Under the pieces are notes generated by a model that made no database searches, was not told where the DNA came from, and saw only the letters and a list, made by a program, of their open reading frames with translations. From the NCBI RefSeq assembly GCF_024494685.1, contig NZ_JANHDM010000010.1:62001-126000 (forward strand): 64,000 nt of DNA. The letters run 5' to 3'. The stretch's first letter is position 1; every line of letters begins with the position of its first letter. The stretch is from Halorubrum rubrum. GTDB taxonomy: Archaea > Halobacteriota > Halobacteria > Halobacteriales > Haloferacaceae. Positions 25,461-35,378 of this stretch are shown one piece after another. A program made the translations under genes and the position numbers.

Positions 25461-25585
25461 CGGTGGATCGTCGTCGGGTTTCGGAGGGACCCTGATAAAA
25501 CCGGAAGTCGTCCCCGCTCCCGTCCGGTCGCGCGGCCGGCGCTCGTCGGGGGCAAGACTTTATCTCGACGGCGACAGGGAACGCC

Positions 25586-27913
25586 GTGCACAGACGCGCG
25601 TTCCTCGGGAAGGTGGGTGCCGCCGGCGCGGTCGGGACCGCCGGCTGCGGGTTCCGCGCAGAGACGGACGGCGACGGGCGCGGAACCGACGCGGGCGGTG
25701 AGAGCGCCCCCGGTGACGAGGCTGACGACGAGGACGGTGACGGCGAGGGGGCCGACGACGCCCGGTCGGAGGGCTCCGACCGGCGCTTCCGCGTCGGCGA
25801 CGACGGCTTCGCGGTCTCCGTCGACGGCGGCCCGTTCGAGGCGGTCGTCCCCCGCGGGGTGAACCTCGGGATGGCCAAGCCCGGCCGCTTCCCCGGCGAG
25901 GCGGCGATCACCCGCGCGGAGTACGACCGCTGGCTCGCGTGGATGGGGGAGTTGAACGTCAACGTCGTGCGGGTGTACACGGTCCACCCGCCGGCGTTCT
26001 ACCGCGCGCTCGCCGCGTACAACCGGGCGCACCCGGACCCGATCTACCTCCTCCACGGCAACTGGATCGGCGAGGAGCACCTGATCGAGGCCGGCGACGC
26101 GTTCGCGCTCGCCGAGGAGTTCGACCGGTCGCTTCGCCGGGTCGTCGACGTCGTCCACGGCGCGACGACGATCGACCCCGAACCCGGCCACGCCAGCGGG
26201 ACGTACGACGCCGACGTGAGCGACGCCGTCCTCGGCTACGTCGCCGGGATCGAGTGGCCGCCGACGGTCGTCGCCGAGACGAACCGCGCGAACGACCCCG
26301 GCCCGTACGACGGCGAGTACCTCTCCTCGACGGTCGACCGGCCGTTCGAGCGCTGGCTCGCCGAGCGGATCGACCGGGCGGTGGCCCACGAGGTCGACGC
26401 GTACGGGAACCAGCGTCCCGCGGCGTTCACCAACTGGGTGACGACCGACCCGCTTTCGCACCCCTACGAGCCGTTCGAGATGGAGGACGCGGTCACCGTC
26501 GACTCCGACGCCGTCGTCGCGACCGACGCCTACGACGCGGGCACGTTCGCGGCCTACCACGTCTACCCGTACTACCCGCCGCTTCTCAACGAGACGCCGG
26601 AGTACGCGAACTACGTCGACCACCGGGGGGAACGAAACGGCTACGCCGGCTACCTGAACGACCTCGTCGGCGCGACCGACCACCCGCTCGTGGTCGCCGA
26701 GTTCGGCGTCCCCTCCTCGCGGGGGATCGCCCAGCGACACGTCCACGGCCGCGACCAGGGCCGCCACACGGAGACCGAGCAGGGGGAGATCCTCGCGGCG
26801 ATGTACGAGGACGTCCGCGAGGTCGGCGCGGCCGGCGGCCTCGTCTTCAGCTGGCACGACGAGTGGTTCAAGCGGACGTGGAACCTCGCCGCGCTCTCGG
26901 ACCCGAACCGCCGGCCGAAATGGTCGAACGTCCAGACGCCCGAACAGCGGTTCGGCCTGCTCGCGTTCGACCCGGCGGACGCGGTCCCGCTCGACGGCTC
27001 CGCAGACGCGTGGACCGACGCGACTGCGGCGACGCCGGCGGGACGGCCCGCGCGATTCGACGACGACACGGGCGGCGCGCACGAACTGACCGCGCTCCGG
27101 GTCACGAGCGACGTCGCGTACCTCTCGATCCGCCTCGAGTTCGCCGACCTGGCCGACCTCGACTGGGACCGCGTCAACTACCTCCTCACGCTCGGCCTGA
27201 CCGGTCGGAGCGGGGTGGCACTTCCCCACGGCGTCGACGCGGCCTCGGCGTCGACCGACTTCGTCGTCCGCCTCGGCGGCCCCGGCGACTCGCGGGTGGC
27301 GGTCCACCCGCGATACGACGCGTTCGCGTACCTGTACGGCGCGGAGGCGGGCCTCGACCTCTCGCGGTACCGCGATCCCGACCCCGGCGCGTTCGCGCCG
27401 ATCCGGACGACGATCGGTCGCGGGTACACGGTGCCGCCGACCGGCGAGCGGGTCCCGTTCCAGTCGGTCGAGACGGGGACGCTCCGCTACGGGAACGGCA
27501 CCCCCGACGCCGCCGAGTACGACTCGCTCGCGGACGTTCACGTCTCGCCGTCGACGGACGCGATCGAGATCCGGCTCCCCTGGCTGCTCCTCAACGTCGC
27601 CGACCCGAGCCGACGCCGCCGGCTCGGCGACCTCCGGACCGGCGGGCTCGACGAGTACGAGCCGTTCGAGGCGATCGACGTCGCCGCCGCCTCCTACGTG
27701 CCGGCCGGGGACGACGGCGACGACGGCGGGTCCGGGTCCGCCGCCCCGATCGACTCGCGGTCGACGAACCTCGCACACGCGGTCCCCGGGATCGAGGACG
27801 GCCGGCTCCGCACGCTCGAGTACGTCCCGCCGACGTGGGACGAGCCGGCGTACGCGGAGCGGCTCAAGGAGTCGGCGGAGTACCTTCGAGAGACCTTCGG
27901 TCGGTACGACTGA
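25586..27913 (+). CDS. Tat-exported lipoprotein, putative glycoside hydrolase (TIM-barrel type)
   Basis: A 775-residue protein starting at GTG 25586. The signal is MHRRAFLGKVGAAGAVGTAGC: RRAFL Tat motif and a lipobox ending at Cys21. A low-complexity acidic linker follows to about 70. Residues 85-440 look like a clan-A (beta/alpha)8 glycosidase: RGVNLGMAKPGRFPG, LNVNVVRVYTVHPP, GIEWPPTVVAE (candidate acid/base E223 or E231) and VVAEFGVPSS (candidate nucleophile E372). Residues 450-750 are an unassigned beta-rich part. Substrate unknown; surface location inferred. The two genes that follow, on the opposite strand, make and activate amino sugar. Confidence 0.7.
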   Translation: MHRRAFLGKVGAAGAVGTAGCGFRAETDGDGRGTDAGGESAPGDEADDEDGDGEGADDARSEGSDRRFRVGDDGFAVSVDGGPFEAVVPRGVNLGMAKPGRFPGEAAITRAEYDRWLAWMGELNVNVVRVYTVHPPAFYRALAAYNRAHPDPIYLLHGNWIGEEHLIEAGDAFALAEEFDRSLRRVVDVVHGATTIDPEPGHASGTYDADVSDAVLGYVAGIEWPPTVVAETNRANDPGPYDGEYLSSTVDRPFERWLAERIDRAVAHEVDAYGNQRPAAFTNWVTTDPLSHPYEPFEMEDAVTVDSDAVVATDAYDAGTFAAYHVYPYYPPLLNETPEYANYVDHRGERNGYAGYLNDLVGATDHPLVVAEFGVPSSRGIAQRHVHGRDQGRHTETEQGEILAAMYEDVREVGAAGGLVFSWHDEWFKRTWNLAALSDPNRRPKWSNVQTPEQRFGLLAFDPADAVPLDGSADAWTDATAATPAGRPARFDDDTGGAHELTALRVTSDVAYLSIRLEFADLADLDWDRVNYLLTLGLTGRSGVALPHGVDAASASTDFVVRLGGPGDSRVAVHPRYDAFAYLYGAEAGLDLSRYRDPDPGAFAPIRTTIGRGYTVPPTGERVPFQSVETGTLRYGNGTPDAAEYDSLADVHVSPSTDAIEIRLPWLLLNVADPSRRRRLGDLRTGGLDEYEPFEAIDVAAASYVPAGDDGDDGGSGSAAPIDSRSTNLAHAVPGIEDGRLRTLEYVPPTWDEPAYAERLKESAEYLRETFGRYD

Positions 27914-28001
27914 GGCGGGGACTGCGGGCGGGGCGCAGACGGAGGGAGGATCGGAGGGAAACGGGAGAGGCCGCAGGCGGAGGGGAGGAGCGCGCTCCGC
28001 A

Positions 28002-29822
28002 CTACTCGACCGTGACGCTCTTCGCGAGGTTGCGCGGCCGGTCGATCGGCCGGCCCTTCTCGTCGGCGACGTGGTAGGCGAACAGCTGCCAGTACACGTT
28101 CGCGACGAGCGGCTCCAGCGCGCCGGTGGCGGGGACGGGCAACTCGACGTCGAGGTACGCCGAGTCGGTCGCTCGCCCGTCGCCGTCGGCGGTCGTCGCG
28201 CCGATCACCGGCGCGCCGCGCGCCTCGACCTCCTTGACGTTGTTCAGCGTCTCGTCCGGCCTGGAGCCGTCGGTCAGAAGCGCCAGCACGGGCGTCTCCT
28301 CGGTGACGAGCGCGAGCGGGCCGTGTTTCAACTCGCCGGCGGGGAACCCCTCGGCGTGGTCGTAGGAGATCTCCTTCAGCTTCAACGCGCCCTCGAGCGC
28401 CACGGGGTGACCGAGCTTTCGCCCGACGAAGAAGAACGCGTCGCTGTCGGCGTACTCGCGGGCGACCTCGCGAACCCGGTCCTCGCGGTCGAGGACGCCC
28501 TGGACCGCGTTCGGGAGCCGCCGGACCGACTCCAGCAGCTCGCGCGCCCGCCCGTACGACAGCGACCCGCGGGCGCGGCCGATACGGACCGCGAGCAGCG
28601 TCAGCGTCGCCACCTGCGAGGCGAACGTCTTCGTCGCCGCCACGCCGATCTCCGGGCCCGCGCGGATGAACACGCTGTCGTCGGTCTCGCGGACGACCGT
28701 GCTCCCGAGCGTGTTGGTGACCGCGAGCGTGCGCGCGCCGGCGCGTTTCGCCCGGCGGATCGCGGAGAGCGTGTCCGCGGTCTCGCCGCTCTGGGTCACC
28801 GCGACCACGAGCGTCCGCCAGGGGTCGCGGCCGCCGTCGAACTCGTACTCGCTCGCGACCTCCACGGTCGCCCGGACGTCGACGATCGACTCCAGCAGCT
28901 CCGCGGCGTACCGCCCCGCGTAGTTGGAGGTGCCGCAGGCGACGATCTGGATCTCCTCGATCGAGTCGACGTACTCGCTCGGGAGGTCGACGTCGATGTC
29001 GGCGGTCCCGTCGTCCGTGTCGATCCGCCCGGAGATCGTCTGTCTGAGCGCCCGCGGCTGCTCGTGGATCTCCTTCAGCATGTAGTGGTCGTAGCCGCTC
29101 TTCTCGGCGGCGTCGGCCTCGTACTCGAGCCGCTCGACCGCCGGCTCGACCGCCTCCCCGTCGCGGTACAGCGAGAGGCCGTCGTCGCCGATGACGGCGA
29201 AGTCGCCGTCCTCGACGTAGGTCACCTCGCGGGTGTGCTCGAGGAAGGCGGTCACGTCGCTGGCGAGGAAGGTCCCGTCCTCGGCGTGGCCGACGACGAG
29301 CGGGCTGTCGCGGCGGGTCGCGTACACCTCGTCGACGCCGGCGATCGTCACGACCACCGCGTAGGTACCCTCGAGCCGGTCGACGGCGGCCTCGACCGCC
29401 GCCCGCGGCTCCGCGCCCGCGTCGAGCGCCTCCTCGATCAGGTGCGGGACGACCTCGGTGTCGGTGTCGCTCGTGAACTCGTGGTCGGCGAGCTCCTCGC
29501 GGAGCGCGTCGTAGTTCTCGATGATCCCGTTGTGGACGACCGCGACCCGGCCGGTACAGTCCGTGTGGGGGTGCGCGTTCTCGTCCGTCGGCGGCCCGTG
29601 GGTGCTCCACCGTGTGTGGCCGATCCCCCGCGTGTGGTCGGTCGACTCGGGGAGGATCCCCTGAAGCTCGCCCACCTCGCCTGACTTCTTGTACACGGAG
29701 AGCGCGTCGTTCGTGAGCGCGACGCCCGCGGAGTCGTACCCGCGGTACTCGAGGTTCGAGAGTCCGGCCGAGAGGATCGGGAGCGCTGGGCGGTCGCCGA
29801 CGTAGCCGATGATCCCGCACAT
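28002..29822 (-). CDS. glmS: Glutamine-fructose-6-phosphate aminotransferase (isomerizing)
   Basis: A 606-residue enzyme making glucosamine-6-phosphate. The N-terminal nucleophile is Cys2 (MCGIIGYVGDRPALP), followed by NLEYRGYDSAG and GIGHTRWSTHG of the class II amidotransferase domain. Two SIS domains follow (about 280-430 and 450-590): VACGTSNYAGRYAAELLES, VTQSGETADTL and PAGELKHGPLALV. C-terminal NLAKSVTVE is the usual end. It starts one base after the stop of the GlmU-like gene on the same strand, a tight two-gene operon for UDP-N-acetylglucosamine. Confidence 0.97.
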   Translation of the reverse strand: MCGIIGYVGDRPALPILSAGLSNLEYRGYDSAGVALTNDALSVYKKSGEVGELQGILPESTDHTRGIGHTRWSTHGPPTDENAHPHTDCTGRVAVVHNGIIENYDALREELADHEFTSDTDTEVVPHLIEEALDAGAEPRAAVEAAVDRLEGTYAVVVTIAGVDEVYATRRDSPLVVGHAEDGTFLASDVTAFLEHTREVTYVEDGDFAVIGDDGLSLYRDGEAVEPAVERLEYEADAAEKSGYDHYMLKEIHEQPRALRQTISGRIDTDDGTADIDVDLPSEYVDSIEEIQIVACGTSNYAGRYAAELLESIVDVRATVEVASEYEFDGGRDPWRTLVVAVTQSGETADTLSAIRRAKRAGARTLAVTNTLGSTVVRETDDSVFIRAGPEIGVAATKTFASQVATLTLLAVRIGRARGSLSYGRARELLESVRRLPNAVQGVLDREDRVREVAREYADSDAFFFVGRKLGHPVALEGALKLKEISYDHAEGFPAGELKHGPLALVTEETPVLALLTDGSRPDETLNNVKEVEARGAPVIGATTADGDGRATDSAYLDVELPVPATGALEPLVANVYWQLFAYHVADEKGRPIDRPRNLAKSVTVE

Positions 29823-29823
29823 G

Positions 29824-31002
29824 TTACCCCCTCCGTACCGTCACGCCGTCCTCGATCCGCCCGCTCACCGACGCGCCGTCGCCGACGACGGCGTCGTTGC
29901 CGAGGACGGTCCCCGGCGAGAGCGCCGCCGCGCCGCCGACGGCCGCGTCGTCGCCGACGACCGCGCCGAGACGGACTCCCTCGTACAGCTCGCCGGCGAC
30001 GGCGACGGTCGCGGTCCCGCCCCGAACGGTGGCGTTCGCGCCCACGGTCGCGCCCGCGCCGACGATACAGTCGCGGAGCACCGCGCCGGCCTCGACCGTC
30101 GCGTCCGGGAGGACGACGGAGCGCTCGACTGTCGCGTTGGGCTCGATCCGCGCGTTCTCGCCGACGGTCGTCCCCGCGGCGACGACCGCGCTCCGGCCCA
30201 CCGAGGCGGTGGGGGCGACGACGCAGCGGTCGTCGACGCCCGCGCCGGGCGCGAGCGTTCCCTCGACTGCCCCGCCGTCTCGATCGAGCACGTCGTCGGT
30301 GACCGCGAGCAGGTCCCAGAGGTACGAGACGTCGTGCCAGCCGCCGCCGTACCTGACGGCGCGGACGCCGCCGTCGCCGATGAGCCGGGCGACGGTGTCG
30401 GGCAGCTCGTACTCGCCCTCGTCGGACGGTTCGGTGTCGCGGATCGCGTCGAACACCGCGGGCGTGAACGCGTACACGCCCGCGTTGATCACCTCGGAGT
30501 CCGCCTCCCGACGGGGCTTCTCGACGATCGTTTCCACGCGCTCGTCGCGGACGGTCACGACCCCGTAGGCCCGCGGCCGGTCGCTCCGGGTCACCGCCAT
30601 CGCGGCCGCGGCGTCGCCGTCGGCCAGCGCGTCGCGGACGTCCGCGACCGCGGCGGGCTCGACGATCCGGTCGCCGTTCAACACGAGGAACGACCCCTCG
30701 ACGCGGGACTCGGCCCGCGAGACCGCGTGGGCGGTGCCGAGCCGCTTCTCCTGAACGACGTACCGGATCGAGACGTCCCAGTCGTCGCCGTCGCCGAAGT
30801 GGGTCTGGATCCGCTCGCGCTCGTAGCCCACGACGAGGACGAACTCGTCGACGCCGGCCGCGCTCGCGGCCTCGATCACGTACTCGAGGAGGGGCTTGTT
30901 GGCGACCGGGACCATCGGCTTCGGCCGCCGGTTCGTCAACGGACTCAGCCGTCGCCCCGCGCCGGCGGCGAGGACGACGGCCGTCGTCGGTCGATCGGAC
31001 AT
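29824..31002 (-). CDS. glmU: Sugar-1-phosphate nucleotidyltransferase (GlmU-like)
   Basis: A 392-residue bifunctional-type enzyme. The N-terminal nucleotidyltransferase has VVLAAGAGRRLSPLTNRRPK (positions 9-28) and the later GVDEFVLVVGYE and LVLNGDRIV motifs. From about 255 a left-handed beta helix of hexapeptide repeats runs to the end (APTASVGRSAVVAAGT, VGENARIEPNATVERSVVL). It probably makes UDP-GlcNAc, supported by tight linkage to glmS. A glucose-1-phosphate specificity is possible. Start ATG 31002, divergent from the folate gene with 106 bp between. Confidence 0.92.
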   Translation of the reverse strand: MSDRPTTAVVLAAGAGRRLSPLTNRRPKPMVPVANKPLLEYVIEAASAAGVDEFVLVVGYERERIQTHFGDGDDWDVSIRYVVQEKRLGTAHAVSRAESRVEGSFLVLNGDRIVEPAAVADVRDALADGDAAAAMAVTRSDRPRAYGVVTVRDERVETIVEKPRREADSEVINAGVYAFTPAVFDAIRDTEPSDEGEYELPDTVARLIGDGGVRAVRYGGGWHDVSYLWDLLAVTDDVLDRDGGAVEGTLAPGAGVDDRCVVAPTASVGRSAVVAAGTTVGENARIEPNATVERSVVLPDATVEAGAVLRDCIVGAGATVGANATVRGGTATVAVAGELYEGVRLGAVVGDDAAVGGAAALSPGTVLGNDAVVGDGASVSGRIEDGVTVRRG

Positions 31003-31108
31003 GCCGGATCCGAACCGTCCGACCGACTTGAAGGGTGGTGGTCCCCGCGCGCTCGCGGACTCGCCCCGGTCCGGTACGCCTAAACGACCCGGAGACGACC
31101 CACGGCGT

Positions 31109-33718
31109 ATGTACTACCACGAGGCGGCGAACTTCCTGTTCGACCTCCGTCGCTTCTCGGTCAAGCCCGGCACCGAGCGGATCGAGGCGCTGCTCGACCG
31201 GCTGGGGAACCCCGAAGCCGATCTCCCCTGCGTCCAGATCGCGGGCTCGAACGGCAAGGGGAGCACGGCCCGGATGGTCGAGTCGGTCCTGCGGGAGTCG
31301 GGGCTCTCGGTCGGGCTCTACACCTCGCCGCACCTCGCCGCGCTCACGGAGCGGGTCCGCGTCGACGGCCGGCCCATGACCGACGCGGTGGTCGTCGACT
31401 TCGTCGAGGAGGTGAAGCCGTGGCTCGTCGAGCGGGCCGCGGGCGGCGAGCCGCTCACGTTCTTCGAGGTGATCACGGCCATGGCGCTCCACGACTTCGC
31501 GCGCCGCGACGTCGACGTGGTCGTCCTCGAGGTCGGCCTCGGCGGCGAGTACGACGCGACCAGCGCCGTCGACCCCGTCGCGACCGCGGTAACGAACGTC
31601 TCGCTCGAACACACTGCCGTCCTCGGCGACACGATCGGGGAGATCGCCCGCACCAAGTCGCGGATCGCCCGCCCCGACGCCTCGATGGTCACGGCCTGCT
31701 CGGGCGAGGCCCTGCGGGTCGTGCGCGAGGTCGCCGGGGAGGCGGGCGCGCCGGTAACGCGGGTCACGGGTCCCGGCGTCGACGACGCGGGGGGCGACGC
31801 CGGCGAGAACGCCCACGTCGACGCCCCCGATCCCGCGATCGCCGCGAGCTACGGGGGGCGCGTGAGCGCGACGGACGCCGAGGTGACCTTCGCCGGCGAG
31901 TCGGCCGGGTCCTACCGGATCCCGCTCGTCGGGGCCCACCAGGCGACGAACGCGGCGGTCGCGGCGGCGCTGGCGCGCAGAACGCTCGACGCGCTCGACG
32001 GGACGGACGACGCGGAGGGCGGAGAGGCTGTTGCCCCCTTCGAGCGCTCGCTCGCGGACGGGCTCGCGCGGGCGACGTGGCCCGGCCGGTTCGAGGTCGT
32101 CGACACGGGGCCGCTGACCGTCCTCGACGGCGCGCACAATCCCGCGGCCTGCGCGACGCTCGCGGAGACGCTCGCGGAGTACGAGTACGCGGACCTCCAC
32201 CTCGTGTACGCCGCGATGCACGACAAGGACCACGCCGGCGCGGTCGGCGCGCTCCCGGCCGCCGCGACCGCGGTCGCCTGCCGACCCGCGCTCGACCGCG
32301 CGGAGGACCCGGCGGTGCTCGCGGCGGCGCTCCGGTCGGCGGGCGTCGACGACGTGACCGAGGGCGACGACGTCGCCGACGCGGTCGCGGCGGCGGTCGG
32401 GCGCGCCGGCGAGGACGACTGCGTGCTCGTCGTCGGCTCGCTGTTCGCTGTCGCGGAGGCGCGCGCGGCGCTGTACCGAACGGTGACCCCGAAATCGGTC
32501 GACGGCCCGGCGGACGCCGCCCGCGCGCTCGAACGCGGCGGGGTCCCGCCGGCGGACGCCGAGCGCGCCCGCGACGGCGTCGACCACCGGACCTGCTCGC
32601 TCCGGCTCCGCGGCGACCGCGCCCGCCGGGTCGCGGCCACGCTCCGGACGGTCGGCGGCGAGGCGGCCGTCGGCGGGGTCGGCGCGGAGGGACGCGGCAG
32701 CGAGGTCGACGGCGGCGGCTCCGCGGGCGGCGAGCTCTCTCCGGTCACGCTCGCCGGCTCGGTCGCCGAGTTCCGCGAGCTCTGTGACCGGCTCGAGGGT
32801 GCGGGCGGCGGCGGTCTCGCGGGCGTCGCGGCCGACCTCCGGGAGCGACTCGGGATCGACGAGGATACGAGCGAAACGACGGCCCCCGACTACCCTTGGT
32901 CCGACGGCACCGCGGTGATGGGCGTGCTCAACGTGACGCCCGACTCCTTCCACGACGGCGGCCGACACGAGGGGCTCGCGGACGCGGTCGCGGGGGCGGA
33001 GCGCATGGTCGCGGCCGGCGTCGACGTGATCGACGTCGGCGGCGAGTCCACCCGACCGGGCGCGGAGACGGTGCCGGTCGACGAGGAGATCGACCGCGTC
33101 GTCCCGGCGATCGAGGCGGTCCGGGAGGTCCCCGCGGTCGCCGACGGCGACGTGCTCGTCTCCGTGGACACCCGGAAGCCGGCGGTCGCGGAGGCGGCCC
33201 TCGCGGCGGGCGCGGACGTGATAAACGACGTGACCGGGCTGGAGGACCCCCGGATGCGGGAGGTCGTCGCCGACGCCGGGTGCCCGGTGGTCGTGATGCA
33301 CAGCGTCGACGCCCCGGTCGACCCCGACGCCGACCCGGAGTACGACGACGTGGTCGCGGACGTGATCGCCGACCTCCGCGAGCGGCTCGCACTGGCCGAC
33401 GTGGCGGGGATCGACCGCGATCGGGTGATCGTCGACCCCGGACTCGGGTTCGGCAAGTCGGCCGCCGAGAACTTCGAGCTGCTCGGTCGGGTCGACGAGT
33501 TCGCGGCGCTCGGCTGTCCGGTGCTGGTCGGCCACTCGTACAAGTCGCTGTACGACGCGATCGGCCTCGGGTCGGACGACCGCGAACACGCGACGGTCGC
33601 CGCGACCGCGCTCGCGGCCGACCGCGGGGCCGACCTCGTCCGCGTCCACGACGTCGCCGAGAACCGCGCCGCGGTGGACGTCGTCGCGGCCGCGACCGAC
33701 CCGGAGCGGCTCGAGTGA
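31109..33718 (+). CDS. folCP: Folylpolyglutamate synthase-dihydropteroate synthase fusion
   Basis: An 869-residue fusion starting at ATG 31109. Residues 1-450 are FolC/MurC-type ligase: AGSNGKGSTARMVESVL (P-loop, near 48), GLYTSPHLAALTERV, LEVGLGGEYDATS and VLDGAHNPAACATLAE. Residues 470-590 are a less conserved connector. Residues 600-869 are dihydropteroate synthase: GVLNVTPDSFHDGG, GGESTRPGAETVP, DTRKPAVAEAAL, INDVTGLEDPRM, DPGLGFGKSAAENFELL and LVGHSYKSL. It joins two steps of folate synthesis in the cytoplasm. Confidence 0.95.
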   Translation: MYYHEAANFLFDLRRFSVKPGTERIEALLDRLGNPEADLPCVQIAGSNGKGSTARMVESVLRESGLSVGLYTSPHLAALTERVRVDGRPMTDAVVVDFVEEVKPWLVERAAGGEPLTFFEVITAMALHDFARRDVDVVVLEVGLGGEYDATSAVDPVATAVTNVSLEHTAVLGDTIGEIARTKSRIARPDASMVTACSGEALRVVREVAGEAGAPVTRVTGPGVDDAGGDAGENAHVDAPDPAIAASYGGRVSATDAEVTFAGESAGSYRIPLVGAHQATNAAVAAALARRTLDALDGTDDAEGGEAVAPFERSLADGLARATWPGRFEVVDTGPLTVLDGAHNPAACATLAETLAEYEYADLHLVYAAMHDKDHAGAVGALPAAATAVACRPALDRAEDPAVLAAALRSAGVDDVTEGDDVADAVAAAVGRAGEDDCVLVVGSLFAVAEARAALYRTVTPKSVDGPADAARALERGGVPPADAERARDGVDHRTCSLRLRGDRARRVAATLRTVGGEAAVGGVGAEGRGSEVDGGGSAGGELSPVTLAGSVAEFRELCDRLEGAGGGGLAGVAADLRERLGIDEDTSETTAPDYPWSDGTAVMGVLNVTPDSFHDGGRHEGLADAVAGAERMVAAGVDVIDVGGESTRPGAETVPVDEEIDRVVPAIEAVREVPAVADGDVLVSVDTRKPAVAEAALAAGADVINDVTGLEDPRMREVVADAGCPVVVMHSVDAPVDPDADPEYDDVVADVIADLRERLALADVAGIDRDRVIVDPGLGFGKSAAENFELLGRVDEFAALGCPVLVGHSYKSLYDAIGLGSDDREHATVAATALAADRGADLVRVHDVAENRAAVDVVAAATDPERLE

Positions 33719-33725
33719 GTCCGGA

Positions 33726-33778
33726 GACGCGGGAGTCCGGCGGCGCGGGAGTGACGACGCGGGAGTCCGGCGGCGCGG
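33726..33778. repeat. Direct repeat between folCP and the DHH gene
   Basis: A 23-bp sequence beginning GACGCGGGAGTCCGGCGG occurs at 33726-33748 and exactly again at 33756-33778, a 30-bp period. It fills most of the 100-bp gap. No promoter motif is obvious within it; the TATA for the next gene may be CGTTTTGC at about 33785-33792. Confidence 0.55.
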
Positions 33779-33818
33779 ACGGCAGCGTTTTGCGTCGCCG
33801 TCCCCTCGGCGGAGACAC

Positions 33819-35378
33819 ATGGTCCGGCGTCTGTTGCTCGGTTGTAGCGCGGTCGGCGGCGCCCTCGTCGATGCCGTCGCCGAGGGGTCAGAGGAGTTCC
33901 TCGCGGTGACCGACGACGCCGGCTGGGCCTCGACGCTGCGCGACCGCAACGTGGCGACCGTGGAGGCCGACCCGACCGACCCGTCCGCGTACCCCGAGCG
34001 CGCCGCGGTCGTGCTGGTCGCGGGCGACGACCCGACCCGGAACGTCGCCGCCGCGTCCGCGGCCCGCGAGCGCTACCCCGACGCGATGATCGTCGCGCAC
34101 GTCGGCACCGCCCCGACCGCGGCGCAGGTCGACGCCCTGGAGTCGGTCGCGGACCGCGTCGTCGACCCGGTCGAGGCGGTGGCGACCCGGATCCGCGACG
34201 CGGTCGGTCTCGACGAGCCCGCGTCCGACTCCGGATCCGTCCCCGAGTCCGTCGACGATGCCGCCACGGAGGGGTCGTCCGAACCGACGGAGCGGCCGCC
34301 CGGCTCGACGAGGTGGCCGCTCGACTCGACCGAGCGCCCGCCGCGGCTGATCCGCACGATACGGGGCCTCGACGGGCCGCTTCTCGTCGTCGCCCACGAC
34401 AACCCCGACCCCGACGCCATCGCGAGCGCGGTCGGGCTGGCGCGGATCGCCGAGGCGGTCGGCGTCCCCGCGGAGCCCTGCTACGGCGGGGAGATCGCCC
34501 ACCAGGAGAACCGCGCGATGGTGAACCTCCTCGACCTCTCGCTCTCGACGGTCGACGGGACCGACCTCGAGGCGTACGACGGGATCGCGCTCGTCGACCA
34601 CTCGCGGGCGGGGATCAACGACTCGCTGCCCGAGGGGACGTCGGTCGACGTCGTGATCGACCACCACCCGCCGCGCGGCCCGGTCGAGGGCTCCTTCGTC
34701 GACGTTCGGCCTGACGCGGGGGCGACGAGCACCCTGATCGCGGAGTACCTCTCGCGACTGGGGATCGAGCCGGACCGCGCACTCGCGACCGCGCTGCTGT
34801 ACGGGATCCGGATCGACACGCGGGATTTCACCCGCGAGGTGTCGATCCCCGACTTCGAGGCCGCCGCGTCGCTGACGCCGCACGTCGACGAGTCGACGCT
34901 CGACCGCGTCGAGAGCCCGAGCGTGAGCGCGGAGACGCTCCGCGTGCTCGCGACCGCGATCGACCGGCGCGACGTCCGCGGCTCGTCGGTCGCGTCCTGC
35001 GTCGGCGAGATCACGGACCGCGACGCGCTCGCGCAGGCGGCCGACAGGCTGCTCGACCTCGAGGGGATCGCCGTGACGTTCGTGTACGGCTACATGGACG
35101 GCGTGATCTACGGATCGGCCCGCACCCGCGGGACCGACCTCGACGTGGGCGAACTGCTCCGCGACGCGCTCGCGCAGGCGGGATCCGCGGGCGGTCACGC
35201 CAACATGGCCGGCGCGCAGGTCCCGCTCGGAATCTTGGAGGCCGTCGCCGAGGACGAGTCGCTCGCGGACGTCGTCGAGGAGTTCGTCGCCGAGCGGTTC
35301 TTCGAGGCGCTCTCCTCGCCGCCGACGCCGCCGGCCGGGACGCCGCAGTCGGCGGTCGACGCGGAGTTCCCGGACTGA
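33819..35378 (+). CDS. DHH-family phosphoesterase with N-terminal Rossmann (TrkA-N-like) domain
   Basis: A 519-residue protein. Residues 1-120 are a Rossmann-like domain (LLLGCSAVGGALVDAVAEG, acidic end of strand 2 at VTDDAG). A polar linker spans 130-175. The DHH domain has HDNPDPDAIASAVG near 190, ALVDHSRAGIND near 258 and VVIDHHPPRG near 282. The C-terminal DHHA1 domain has AGSAGGHANMAGAQVP near 458. Such proteins hydrolyse phosphodiesters such as nanoRNA or cyclic dinucleotides. The fused nucleotide-binding domain suggests ligand control, which is inference. Confidence 0.9.
   Translation: MVRRLLLGCSAVGGALVDAVAEGSEEFLAVTDDAGWASTLRDRNVATVEADPTDPSAYPERAAVVLVAGDDPTRNVAAASAARERYPDAMIVAHVGTAPTAAQVDALESVADRVVDPVEAVATRIRDAVGLDEPASDSGSVPESVDDAATEGSSEPTERPPGSTRWPLDSTERPPRLIRTIRGLDGPLLVVAHDNPDPDAIASAVGLARIAEAVGVPAEPCYGGEIAHQENRAMVNLLDLSLSTVDGTDLEAYDGIALVDHSRAGINDSLPEGTSVDVVIDHHPPRGPVEGSFVDVRPDAGATSTLIAEYLSRLGIEPDRALATALLYGIRIDTRDFTREVSIPDFEAAASLTPHVDESTLDRVESPSVSAETLRVLATAIDRRDVRGSSVASCVGEITDRDALAQAADRLLDLEGIAVTFVYGYMDGVIYGSARTRGTDLDVGELLRDALAQAGSAGGHANMAGAQVPLGILEAVAEDESLADVVEEFVAERFFEALSSPPTPPAGTPQSAVDAEFPD

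Noticed and set aside
29438-33949. A 1503-residue minus-strand frame across glmS, glmU and folCP
   Set aside because: It is a shadow frame caused by high GC; the other frames hold clear enzymes with motifs.
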